This document shows, piece by piece, positions 44,487-54,338 of a stretch of 64,000 bases of DNA. Below the pieces are notes generated by a model. It did not search any database. It saw nothing but the letters and a program-made list of their open reading frames with translations, and was not told the origin of the DNA. The position numbers were made by a program, and so were the translations under genes. Location: positions 1 to 64,000 of the forward strand of contig JAGFNQ010004729.1 in assembly GCA_024364735.1 (NCBI GenBank), written 5' to 3'. This DNA comes from Boesenbergia rotunda (Eukaryota; Streptophyta; Magnoliopsida; Zingiberales; Zingiberaceae). The stretch's first letter is position 1, and every line of letters begins with the position of its first letter.

Positions 44487-45020
44487 ACTGATCGGTCACT
44501 CGGACCTATCAGTGAAGGTCCTGATCGATCAGGCTCCTACCTGATCGATCCAGTGACTCTGTGATCGGTCACACTGACCGATCAGGGATCGAGGATTGGT
44601 CACCAGACCGATCCACCAGCTTACTGGAGTTTCCTCCAGCTCCCACTAGGCAAAGGCACCTGATCGGTCACCTGACCGATTAGGTTGTACCCTAATCGGT
44701 CAGAGTGACCGATCAGGCCACCTCTAGACCGATCAGGACCCATCCTGATCGGTCCAGGAAAACCTTGATCGGTCCAAGTGACCGATCAGGTTTTCTCCAG
44801 CCTCTTTCTGATCCCTTTCTGATCGTTCACCAGAATGATCAGAAACCAAACAGAAATATTCTGATCTCTCTCTAATTGTTCAATAGAACGATCAGAAGCC
44901 AAACAGAAACATTCTGTTCTCTTTCTGATCGTTCACCAGAATGATCAGACTCCCGGGATCGGTCACCAGACCGATCCACAACTAGGAGTTAGTGCCAACT
45001 CCCTGATCGGTCTCCAGACT
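44487..45020. repeat. GATCGGTC palindrome array in B2
   Basis: Many hairpin units, for example TGATCGGTC-acact-GACCGATCA at 44562-44584. A shortened variant GATCGTTC/GAACGATC and GATCGTTC-accaga-ATGATC occurs at about 44815-44945. Confidence 0.88.
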
Positions 45021-45132
45021 GATCCAGCTTTGACCAATTCAACCCTAAGTCCAGAGAACAGGCTCCCTAGCCTTCTCTGACTCATTCTGGTCCCGGAGAA
45101 AGAGCTCACGTGCCCTCTCCGACCAGTACACT

Positions 45133-45535
45133 CAATGCTCAGTCCCCCGGACCAAGACTTCGTGCCCAGCTTCACTCACTGGGACTTTGTTCAACCTAGC
45201 TTCCCTCGCTAGGACCTGGCTTCACTCACCAGGGTTTCCTTCACCTAGCTTCACTCGCTAGGACCCGGCTTCACTCACCGGGGTTTCCATCACCCGGCTT
45301 CACTCACCGTGACCCGGTTTCACTCACCAGGGTTTCCTTCCACCCGGCTTCACTCACCGAGACCTGATTTCACTCACCGGGGTTCCCTTCCACCCGGCTT
45401 CACTCATCAGGACCCGGTTTCACTCACCGGGTTTTCGTCACCCGGCTTCACTCACCGGGACCCGACTTCGCTCACCGGGGTTTCCGTAACCCCGGCTTCA
45501 CTCACCGAGATTCGTGCCCAGTCTCCGACCAGGAC
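45133..45535. repeat. Hairpin minisatellite in B2 (CTTCACTCA loop)
   Basis: About 14 units of the form xxxxx-CTTCACTCA-xxxxx with complementary arms (CCCGG/CCGGG, CCTGG/CCAGG, CCTAG/CTAGG) separated by ACC or GTTTCC spacers. Some arms are mismatched (CCCGG/CCGAG). Confidence 0.85.
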
Positions 45536-45621
45536 TTAAGCCGAACTTTATCTTACTAACCTAAACTTAAATTGATGTCAATACCAAAATAACAATCAGG
45601 TCAGGCTACATCAACACTTAC

Positions 45622-45863
45622 CACCCCTTGCCTGACCTCCAATTAGGATTAGTCATTTGGTAGACATACTACCCCCTTACTTAACTTTCAATTAGGACTT
45701 GGTACTCTTACCACCACTTGTCTAACATTCAATTAGGGCTAGTTATTTGGTAGACTTATCACCTCTAAATATCAAGTGATGTTTGGATCAACCTTTTAGT
45801 CAAATTGACTAGACTTAGGTACATTGTTAAATATCAAAACTCTAGAGGATAATTGCATTAACA
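45622..45863 (-). repeat. LTR remnant H, right piece
   Basis: Continues the LTR interrupted by B2. The minus-strand start is TGTTAATGCAATTATCC at 45863, followed by TTTTGATATTTAACAATG, as in other SIRE-like LTR starts (compare 48208 and 21927). It has CTTAACTTTCAATTAGG-type modules. No internal region. Confidence 0.65.
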
Positions 45864-46394
45864 GTTGCTATCGTCATTATGTACGGGCGATTTTAGCTCA
45901 TTTAGTTTATGAAAATCATGTATTAGAAATTCTAATAGTGCTATTTTATAAAAAAAATTATGTTATATGTTAATAAATTTTAAAATGATTAATTCAAATG
46001 ATTGTTGATTCAATGATTAGTTTTTTATTTCTTTTAAATAATTAAATGGAATGCTTGTAAAATATAGTTTATGAATATTGATGGTATTGGATCGTACGAA
46101 TTATGAGTAGAAATAAAATTATCATTTGATTTTTTAAGTCAATTTAAATTTATATTAAATTAATATTAAATATATATATATATAAATTATATTGAATAAT
46201 TAAATAATATATTTAATAATATATTTATTTATGATAGGTTATGATAATTAACACATCATAGTTAAATTAAATAAGAGAAGAAAAATATATGAGGATAATT
46301 ATAAAATATGACATTCAAAATATAATATGTTTGGGAATAATTTTTTTTAAAAATTATAGATGAATGAATCTGTTAATGATTTTACAACACAATA
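45864..46394. other. AT-rich stretch, no gene seen
   Basis: Strongly AT-rich, with an (AT)n run near 46162-46190 and AATATATTTAATAATAT repeats. No coding frame and no recognisable element. It could be old host intergenic DNA into which LTR H inserted. Confidence 0.6.
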
Positions 46395-48207
46395 CAATGA
46401 CTAAAATACCCCACTACACGATCTAGGCACTCCGAACCCAACGAGGCCTCACTGATTGACCTAGCTGCGGTTCAATCCGCATCCCACGTACGTAGCTGTT
46501 CAATTCTCGTGAGTGAAAGGTTTGATCACTAGTTGCCTCGTTCGGTAGAACCATATATACGATTCAGTAGTGCCGCATAGCATTGTACCATTTTGCTGCC
46601 ATTCTTCGTTGTCCAACATAGCTTTGAAACCAGTCTCACTCGGAGAAGCACTACAAAAAGCAATAAAAGTTGTCTTATCTAGCAGCAAAAGCACGGATTT
46701 TCTTCTGAATGAAGGTGAGGCACGGAGCCGGTTAGAGCGAGGCGTCGTTGGGGACAGGAGCCTACTACCACTTCTGAGCCTACAGCTTTATTAGTGAGGT
46801 GAGTATGCGTACTACTGGGATCTATAAGCCCTTCTTTCTTCTATGCTCCCTACTAGGATCTATAATCACAGCCTTCTTTCTTCTTAATATCTAATCTAAT
46901 CCGTGGAAGGCGCTTCTATCTTCTTTATATCTAATCCGTGTCCTGCCTCGAGTCGTGCCCGCCACTTCCTTGGTTCAGTACGAAAGCTATGAGAGGGGAA
47001 AGCCTGCTCTCGCCATCGCCCTGTATGAATCAAGGGAGGAGAGGAAGGTCCGTAGCGGCTCAGATCAGAAGAGAGGAATTAGTCATAGGTTCGGAGCGAA
47101 GAAAGAAGATTCATAATATAAGGAAGCGAGTTCCACGATCTCGTGCATAGTTGGGCGAGAGGGATAGAATAAAAGTGAAGCGAGCGACCAGCGACTACGA
47201 CGGTCTCAGTCTCTTGTTCGGTTTCGGTGCGAAGAACTTTAGCCGATTCATTGCTTCTATTATATATTATAATATATCTAGTTGAGCCGAGCCTAATAAG
47301 TCGTTCCCACTTTGAACGTTTGATTCGTGACTTCTTCAGTTTAGTTCATTATTTTCTCTTCTTTGTTTTATATGCGTTAGTGGGAATTTGTGTGTGATGT
47401 CATGTTCGAAAACCCTCACTTTGATAGCCTAAAACGCCCTATAACATCGGTTGTGTGGGTCTGAAAGAGCTCATGCTCGAACAACCTAATGCAAGGTACT
47501 CTATACTCTGCACGCGCGGGAAAGAGAGTAATCAAGTCGTGAAGTTAATAATTACACTTTACATTTCCATTCACTATTCAAAATAGAAACTACTAAAATC
47601 TATCCCTACCCTTATAGACGGCCCTTCTCTGATCCTCTTGGCTATCTCATTCTTTATTTATTCCTTTCTCCTTCTCTTCCCTTATTGGTACTCTTTCCAT
47701 TGATCAAGGATTATGCGCTATTCCAATAACAAGTAAAAGAAAGTTGCCACTAATAATGCTATCTTTCAGACGGTGAACTTAGTTCCACTTTTCCTTGCGG
47801 TCACTCCAATCCATGTTAGAACTGCTATCTTTTTGTTAACGCTAATGGTTTCGTAGACCTTTCCCTGGCACGACAACACTAATATGATTGTCACATATAT
47901 CTCTTTTTACTCGTTAGTTAATCGTGATATCCCCTGCGGTTGAAGTGCTAGTTTCACCAGGAATGGGTTTCCGCTGTTCGCATCGCTAGTTCGTTAGTTA
48001 ATTACTTTGGCAGCTCAAAAATAGGACAAGATTAAGTCACATTGAAGAATTTCGGAATATGGTAAAAGGACGTGATACTGGCTCTCTCCCAAAGGAGCAG
48101 GACAGGTCTGCTTCCAGTGCAGGCTGGCTTTCAGGTAGGTGCTGCTGATCCGCGGTTGTACGCCCACCAGCCTCGGGCTATAGTTCCTTTCTATTTAAGG
48201 GAGCATT
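46395..48207. other. Organelle-like sequence, possible mitochondrial insert
   Basis: Composition changes sharply to a balanced base content with a style typical of plant mitochondrial intergenic DNA (for example AGCGAGCGACCAGCGACTA, near 47180; repeats CTTCTTTCTTCT and ATATCTAATC..CCGTG at 46830-46940). No retrotransposon features and no known gene recognised; a 64-codon minus-strand frame at 46500-46694 has no family I can name. The mitochondrial origin is an inference from style only. Confidence 0.35.
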
Positions 48208-48709
48208 TGTTGATGTAATTTTTATTAGGTTAGAGTTTATCTAGTTTGATTAGGCTCAGGTGAGTTTGAATTTTGATATTTGACAATGATGTTCAAATAT
48301 TATGCAAGTTAAGTGGATTAAAGTTGACTGGTAAAGTCCAAGTGGATCGGAGATATCACATGTTGGCACGAAAAAAATTCTAGTGGGACTAGGTACACTT
48401 AGTGCGACTAGGTAAGTCCAGGTGGATCGAGGAGATCATATGTTGGCACAGAAAAAGTTCTAATGGACTATGCACACCTAGCGCGACTAGGTAAAGTCCA
48501 GGTAGATCGGGGAGATCACACGCTGACATAGGAAAAGTCCTACTGAGATTAAACATACCTAGTGGGACTAGGTGAAGTCCAAGTAGATCAGAAATATCGC
48601 ACTCTGGCACGGAAAAAGTCCTAGTGGGACTAGACACACCTAGTGATAGTAGGTAAATTCCAGGTGAATCGGGGAGATTACACGTTAGCACGAAAAAAAT
48701 ATTGATGCA
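48208..48709 (+). repeat. LTR remnant I (SIRE-like, plus strand)
   Basis: Starts TGTTGATGTAATTTTTATT and has the GAATTTTGATATTTGACAATG block seen near the start of SIRE-like LTRs. It then consists of an 80-base tandem repeat. Element B1 interrupts it at 48710; the candidate target duplication is AAAAA (48705-48709). The rest lies beyond A3, outside the window. Confidence 0.7.
48334..48709 (+). repeat. Tandem repeat, about 80-base unit, 4.6 copies
   Basis: AAGTCCA (or AAATTCCA) recurs at 48334, 48415, 48494, 48575 and 48655. Units contain GGATCGGGGAGATCACACG, GGCACGAAAAA and short inverted arms CCTAGTgggACTAGG. Confidence 0.88.
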
Positions 48710-48809
48710 GTCTAACCTTGATTGTTGTTTTGGTGTTGATACCGATTTAAGTTTTGATTTAAGTCTGGTTAAACGCATGGGGATTAAGTCCTAGTCGCGA
48801 ACTGGGCAC

Positions 48810-49165
48810 GAAATCCCAACTTGGAGGGTTAAGTGAAAAGTCCTAGCTTGGAGGGCTAGGTGAAAAGTCCTAGCTTGGAGGGCTAGGTGAAAAGTCCTAA
48901 CTTGGAGGGTTAGGTGAAAAGTCCTTGCTTGGAGGGCTAGGTGAAAAGTCCCAACTTGAAGGGTTAGGTGAAAAGTCCCAACTTGGAGGGTTAGGTGAAA
49001 AGTTCTAGCTTGGAGGGCTAGGTGAAAAGTCCTAGCTTGAAGGACTAGGTGAAAAGTCATAGTTTGGAGGACTAGGTGAAAAGTCCTAGTTTGGAGGACT
49101 AGGTGAAAAGTCCTAACTTGGAGGGTTGGGTGAAAAGTCCTAGCTTGGAGAGCTAGGTTGAAGTC
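48810..49165 (+). repeat. Hairpin minisatellite in B1 LTR
   Basis: About 13 units of 26-27 bases: CCTAGC-ttggagg-GCTAGG and CCTAAC-ttggagg-GTTAGG separated by TGAAAAGT. Same array as in B3, opposite strand. Confidence 0.9.
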
Positions 49166-49264
49166 CTAGTGAGTGAAGCTGGGCATGAAGTCTTGGTCCG
49201 AGGGATCAAGCACGAGTCGGAGATGGGCCGGAGGCTGGTTCTCTCGACTAAGAGTGGGTTTGGC

Positions 49265-49735
49265 CTTGCCCGGATCGGTCTGGTGATCGATCAGGAAGTT
49301 GGCACGAAGTTCCCTCTTGGATCGGTCTGGTGACCGATCCAGCGATGTCTGATCGGTCTAATGACCGATCAGGGAGCTTCCAGTAACTTTAGCAAACCTA
49401 CTGATCGGCTCCTAATTGGTCTGGTGACCGATCAGGGAGAAATCGTGACCGATCAATCTGAACGATCAACTGTCGCGAGGTTTCTCACCCTGACCGATCA
49501 GGCTGGAGCCTGATCGGTCTGGGATTAGCCTGATCGGTTTGGTGACCGATCAGCCAGTGTATTTCAGGCGGGATTGTGGCAAGCTGATTTATGGATCGGT
49601 TTGGTGACCGATCTGGTGACCAGTCAGGGTGACCGATCATACGAGCTTGCGATCCCAAGTTTCTCACTGGGGACCGATCAGGTTGGAGCCTGATCGGTCT
49701 GGGATAGTCCTGATCGGTCCGGTGACCGATCACTT
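49265..49735. repeat. GATCGGTC palindrome array in B1 LTR
   Basis: Ten or so paired or half sites, for example CTGATCGGTC-taat-GACCGATCAG at 49349-49372. Confidence 0.9.
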
Positions 49736-50616
49736 TAATTCAAATGTGTTGTCAGACGCTCTGATCGCGCATGCTTTCACTGATACGCTACTGATGTCAC
49801 TTTGATCTTCTCTGCTATTACAGCTATAAGTTTGATTTCATTTGCTAAACCTCTGATTGAGTGTGCAGGTGACAGGGATGGATTCAAACACTCAAGGAGG
49901 GTCAATGAAGGGCTTTCCATGGAGCAGGTTTGGATCTATTGTGTTTTTAGGTCTCAACGGTGTCTGGCGCAACTGGCAACTGACGATGGTGCGGCTGGCA
50001 ACTGACAGAGGCTCAGCTGGAGGAGTGCCCTGTGGACTGAGTGCTTAGAGAGGTCAGTGGGTCAAGGTGTGAGTCAGTGGTGCTGATGGAGCTGGCGACG
50101 TTGAGCAGGAGCTTAAGAGACGAAGCTGGAAGCAGAGGAGCTAAGGTGAACGAGACAGAAACTTGGGAAGTTTGGCTAGGCTGTGTTCGAGCTCTCTATT
50201 GCTTTGTGCTTAAGCTTTCTACTACATCCTTGTGAGATCTGAGTGAGCATTCCTTCTTGTGTGATCTCCTATACTCAAGTTCCATCATCCGTGAGATCTG
50301 TGGAGAGGTTTCTCCACCGAGAAGGAGGTTCTATCTTATCCGGGTTCACCGGGGCTTGATCTGCTGACGATCAAGGGATCGCCCACCTTACGGGCACGCC
50401 AAGGAGTAGGGGCAAGTTATCCCCGAACCTTGTACATCGTTGTGTCGTTTGGTTTGCTGTCTTTGTTTTGATTTTTGTACTGCATTTCTGTTTCTGATGT
50501 TATACTTGTATTGCTTCCGCTGCGGCTAACTTAAGTGCAGATAAGTTCAAAAGCAAGAAGATTGTGTGTCTGGCTACATTTACCCCCCCTTCTATAGCCA
50601 TCCAAGGTCCAACAAG

Positions 50617-50628
50617 TGGTATCAGAGC
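50617..50628 (+). other. Primer-binding site of B1
   Basis: TGGTATCAGAGC two bases after the LTR end at 50614, complementary to initiator tRNA-Met. Confidence 0.92.
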
Positions 50629-50674
50629 TTGTGGCTCTGTACAAGCGGCTTAACATCCGAGAGTTATCAACAAG

Positions 50675-51892
50675 ATGGCTGGAATAGAAGGAATGAGCAC
50701 AAACCGACCTCTACTCTTCGACTGTACAAATTTTCAATATTGGAAATCGACGATGGAGTTTTATTTGAAGACAAACATGAGCATATGGTTCTCGGTCAAA
50801 GAAGGTTTCATCCCTCCAAGAGATGTTGAAGGAAAAGATCTCGATTTCTCAAGTTGGTCGGCTGAGCAAATAAGAAAGAGTGAAGCAAATGCCAAAGCGG
50901 TGGTCACTTTGCAATGCGGGTTGACCTAGGAGGAGTTGATCAAGGTGGGTCGTTTTACAAGTGCTAAAGATCTTTGGAACAAAATCATTGAGCTCCACGA
51001 AGGAACTCAAGACACTCGAATAGCCAAGAAGGACCTCCTTCACAGTCAACTCCAAAATCTGTCCATAGAAGAAAATGAAAAGGTAAGTGAACTCCATGGA
51101 AGATTCAAAGAGATCCTCAATGGCCTCCACTCCATCGATGAAAAGGTAGAAAATCGAGATCTAGTAAGGTTAGTTCTAAATGCTTTTCCAAGGAATACAT
51201 TGTGGTCATCTATGGTGGATGCCTACAAGGTTTCCAAGGATCTTTCCTTAGTTAAGTTAGAAGATTTATTTTGTGAAATGGAATTACATGAGATCTCTAA
51301 CCAAGGCTCCGAAGAGAAAGGGGTTGCTTTTGTGGCAGGAAAGGAGGAGAAGCGTACCCATCACATTGCTTTCATGGCACTAGAGGAGTCAAAGGAGGAA
51401 AGTGATGATGAATCAAGTAGCTCCTCAACCGCGCCTTCATCATCTTCGGATGATGAACAGGTAATCACTCCCGAGTTAGATAAGTGCTATAGAGCTATCG
51501 CATGTTTAACCAAATTGTTAAAGAAATCTAAGAATAAGGTTAAGTCATTGAAATTGGAAGTAGAACATTTAAAAACCTCTAAGGATGAGGTAATTGATGA
51601 CTTGCATGTTAAGACCCTTGAGAATGACAATAAGGACTTAAAGAGCAAAGTTGAAAATCTCAAGAATGTTCTTGAGAAATTCTCATCTAGCTCCAAAACC
51701 TTAGACATGATACTCAATTCCCAAAGGGCGGTTTACAATAAGGCCGGTATAGGTTACCGACCTAAGGAACCAACCTTTGTATCATTAATGTCAAGAACCC
51801 AATTTAGATCATCAAATGATTCTAGGGTTCAAAAGGTTAGAAAGAAATTGATTAAAGATGGTTGCCTAAGACCCTCATTGTTGATGCATTAG
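50675..51892 (+). pseudogene. gag: gag of B1 (one stop)
   Basis: Starts at 50675 (MAGIEGMSTNRPLLF), 46 bases after the primer-binding site. A single TAG stop at 50927-50929 replaces the Lys of the family's QCGLTKEEL; reading then continues in frame to 51890. UBN2 capsid region (LWNKIIELHEGTQDTR, NAFPRNTLWSSMVDAYK), a Ser/Glu/Asp-rich acidic stretch (about 51365-51460), and a long Lys/Leu coiled coil (about 51490-51700). There is no CCHC zinc knuckle, and the frame ends where SIRE elements would lead on to pol. Closely similar to E gag. Confidence 0.88.
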
Positions 51893-54235
51893 GTCCCAAA
51901 ATTTGGATACCTAAAACCTCAATATTTAGAATTGTATAAGCATTATTTGAGGGGGAGTATCTATCAACATTGGTTGTTGATAATTGATACTCCAAACACA
52001 ATTATAATGATATACTCTTGAATGTAGTGTTTTATGAAATTTCACTTGAGTAGTAAAAAATTTTCATGCAACGAATAATAGTATATCCATGCTTGAAAAT
52101 AAATCTACAAGTTTTGGAAAAATTATATATATTACATGAACGGTTTAGATTGACACATAACTTGCTTATACCATGGATTGCTTAAGATGATCAGTTTTAT
52201 TATTGAATTTTATGGTTCAAGCTTAAGAGGTTGTGTTTGGTGAACATATGCCATGATTATACAACATGATTGCATGCATACTTGCTTTAGAAGCCTAATA
52301 CAAACTTGATTTTAAATCGATTGGAACCATGACCTTAATACACACTTGGAAGTATGACTTTTCAATTCAATCCATGAGTTTTAGTTTCAATATGCCATGA
52401 TTAGGATTGAATCCATAGTTCACTGTAAATCTAGAAGTTAGCCAAAATACTTGCGATAACTTATGATATATCTTAGGTTTAAGTGTTCTTATGATTGAGA
52501 TAAACCTAGTTGAGTATGACATGACTTTAATGTATGTGTTATTAATGCTAATCTATGACATGCCAAGTTTGTTTAAGAACAAGATCAACACATAATTTAA
52601 ACTGGTCACTCATAAGGTGTTGATAGATAAAAACATGAGGTTAAGGTTTAGGCTTAGGTTTTGCTTAAGGTATTTTGTTTGGTGAACATGATTAAGTATG
52701 CCATGATTTTATTGTATGAATGCATGCTAAAGAACAAGGATTAACACATAGTTAGTACTAATAAGGCATCACCAAACAAAGAACATGAGTTTTAACATTC
52801 ACTACTTAAGTTCCTTGACTTAGTGCCCTCTTTGTATCAAACTAAATTAAGGTCTATGACTTAGTTATTCAGAACCTATGAGTAAATTGGATTATCAAAA
52901 TTGTTTGGAATAAACATAATCATGTTTGAAATATACTTATCATGCCTTGATACAAACCTATTTGTGGCATTATCTTAAATCCATAGAAATTCTTGATCTT
53001 TGATGTGGAATGAAAAATCTGTTTGGATCCATAGAAATTCTTGATCTTAAACCCATAGAATTCCTTGATCTTTAGTTTGAAGGATATGAATCATGTTGTT
53101 TGTTGTGGTTAAGGGAAATGAATTGTGTTTAATGGAATTCTGTCTTGGATTAAACCTAATTGAATTAGGGTTTAGAAGTGTTTTAGAGTTTCTGAACTTT
53201 CAGAGTTTCTGAACTGTCGTCTGTATCAGACCTGATCGATCCACCGACCGATCAGGACTCACCCTGATCGGTCTGGAGACCGATCAGGGATCACTCTGAT
53301 CGGTCCGGTGACCGATCAGATCAACTCTGATCAAGGAACCCCCAGATCGTTCCAAAATTATCCAAAAATTTCTCAGACCAATCACTTCTCGTAGAATTGT
53401 ATCAGTTTAATGATCATACTGATACAAACAAACATGATACAATCCGATTACAATTGAAACATACTTGATCACCCATTGGTACAAACCTGGTACTAAGGGA
53501 GCACAAATTTGTTCAAGTGGTACAAACCTGGTACCTAATAGTGATTTGATACAAACCTATGTTGGAATGTTCAAATTCATAAGAAAGGGTTTGTTGAACC
53601 ATGACTCTTGTTCTTGATGTCGTGTTTCAGAAATGTTTCTGAAATGTCGAATATTAATAGAGTCTACACCCCTATTGTGGAATGCAAATTGTTAATGCAG
53701 TCTGATCAGGAATGTATCAGAGTTTCAGGAATTATTCTGAAATTTGATCGCTCCCCAGACTAATAAGAAATATTTCTGTATCAAGTAATCAATGAACCTG
53801 ATTGGTCACGGAGACCACTCAGGATTATGTGTCGGATACAGATGCATTCCCTACTTGTCACATGAAGCATATACATGTTTGACCATGATATAATTCTGTA
53901 TATGGTTTCATGTGCAATTCACACTTATTGACGTATGATGCATATACGTTGTTGCCATGATACATGTATGGTATATGCCCTTCATATGCAATTCAAAAAT
54001 TGTCCTTTGATTATTTTGGGTTTGGGGAGAGACCCGTGTTTGAGGGGGAGGTATGTTCAAACTTAATAACCATACCTTTTTCGATGTTTGACAAGGGGGA
54101 GAAAATGGTTGATTAAGTTTAGGATTATTGTAGGAGGAGGATTTTGATTCCCTTACGATAATTGAACTGCCTTCAATTGATCATCAATGCCTAAACTTAA
54201 ATCGTGCCTAAACATAAATTGGGGTGTCAAACAAC
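51893..54235 (+). other. Non-coding internal region of B1
   Basis: No pol domain in any frame. The first bases still read like the SIRE gag-pol junction (LGPKIWIPKTS after 51885). The rest is non-coding, with two related segments (TTTGGTGAACAT near 52237 and 52678), recurring GGTACAAACCTGGTAC at 53481-53540, a GATCGGTC set at 53228-53335 (hairpin 53263-53288), and three purine runs like the true polypurine tract (51949-51957, 54042-54050, 54093-54101). Confidence 0.75.
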
Positions 54236-54249
54236 AAAAAGGGGGAGAT
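54236..54249 (+). other. Polypurine tract of B1
   Basis: AAAAAGGGGGAGAT directly before TGTTGATGCAG, the start of the 3' LTR. Confidence 0.88.
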
Positions 54250-54338
54250 TGTTGATGCAGTCTAACCCTGATTGTTGTTTTGGTGTTGACACCGATTTAA
54301 GTTTTGATTTAAGTCTGGTTAAACGCATGGGGATTAAG
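54250..54338 (+). repeat. Start of B1 3' LTR, interrupted by A3
   Basis: Matches the first 89 bases of the 5' LTR (48710-48790), then A3 begins at 54339. The target duplication for A3 would be TTAAG (54334-54338). Confidence 0.93.

Larger units (their letters stand above)
43733..45616 (-). repeat. Solo LTR B2, right piece
   Basis: Resumes B2 after J and ends CTACATCAACA at 45616, followed by CTTAC. It contains a GATCGGTC array (about 44487-45020) and a hairpin minisatellite (45133-45535). In the latter the loop is CTTCACTCA instead of the CCTCCA of B1 and B3, with stems CCTAG/CTAGG, CCTGG/CCAGG and CCCGG/CCGGG. Confidence 0.9.
48710..50614 (+). repeat. 5' LTR of B1
   Basis: Starts TATTGATGCAGTC (TG mutated to TA) and ends GGTCCAACA, 1905 bases. 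In order: hairpin minisatellite (48810-49165), GATCGGTC array (49265-49735), unique region, end. Layout is the reverse complement of B2 and B3. Confidence 0.92.
48710..54338 (+). mobile_element. SIRE-like element B1, gag only, 3' LTR interrupted
   Basis: 5' LTR (48710-50614), initiator-tRNA-Met primer-binding site, a gag, about 2.3 kb without any pol domain, a polypurine tract, and the first 89 bases of the 3' LTR before A3 cuts in. The absence of protease, integrase and reverse transcriptase makes it resemble the gag-only non-autonomous class described in plants (TR-GAG). A secondary loss of pol from a full SIRE element is the alternative. Confidence 0.88.

Noticed and set aside
46500..46694. 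64-codon minus-strand frame as a host or organelle gene
   Set aside because: Short, no recognisable domain, no supporting context; kept only as part of the organelle-like stretch.
54250..54338. End of B1 as a full 3' LTR
   Set aside because: Only 89 bases match the LTR before the A3 LTR terminus begins; the remainder must lie beyond A3.
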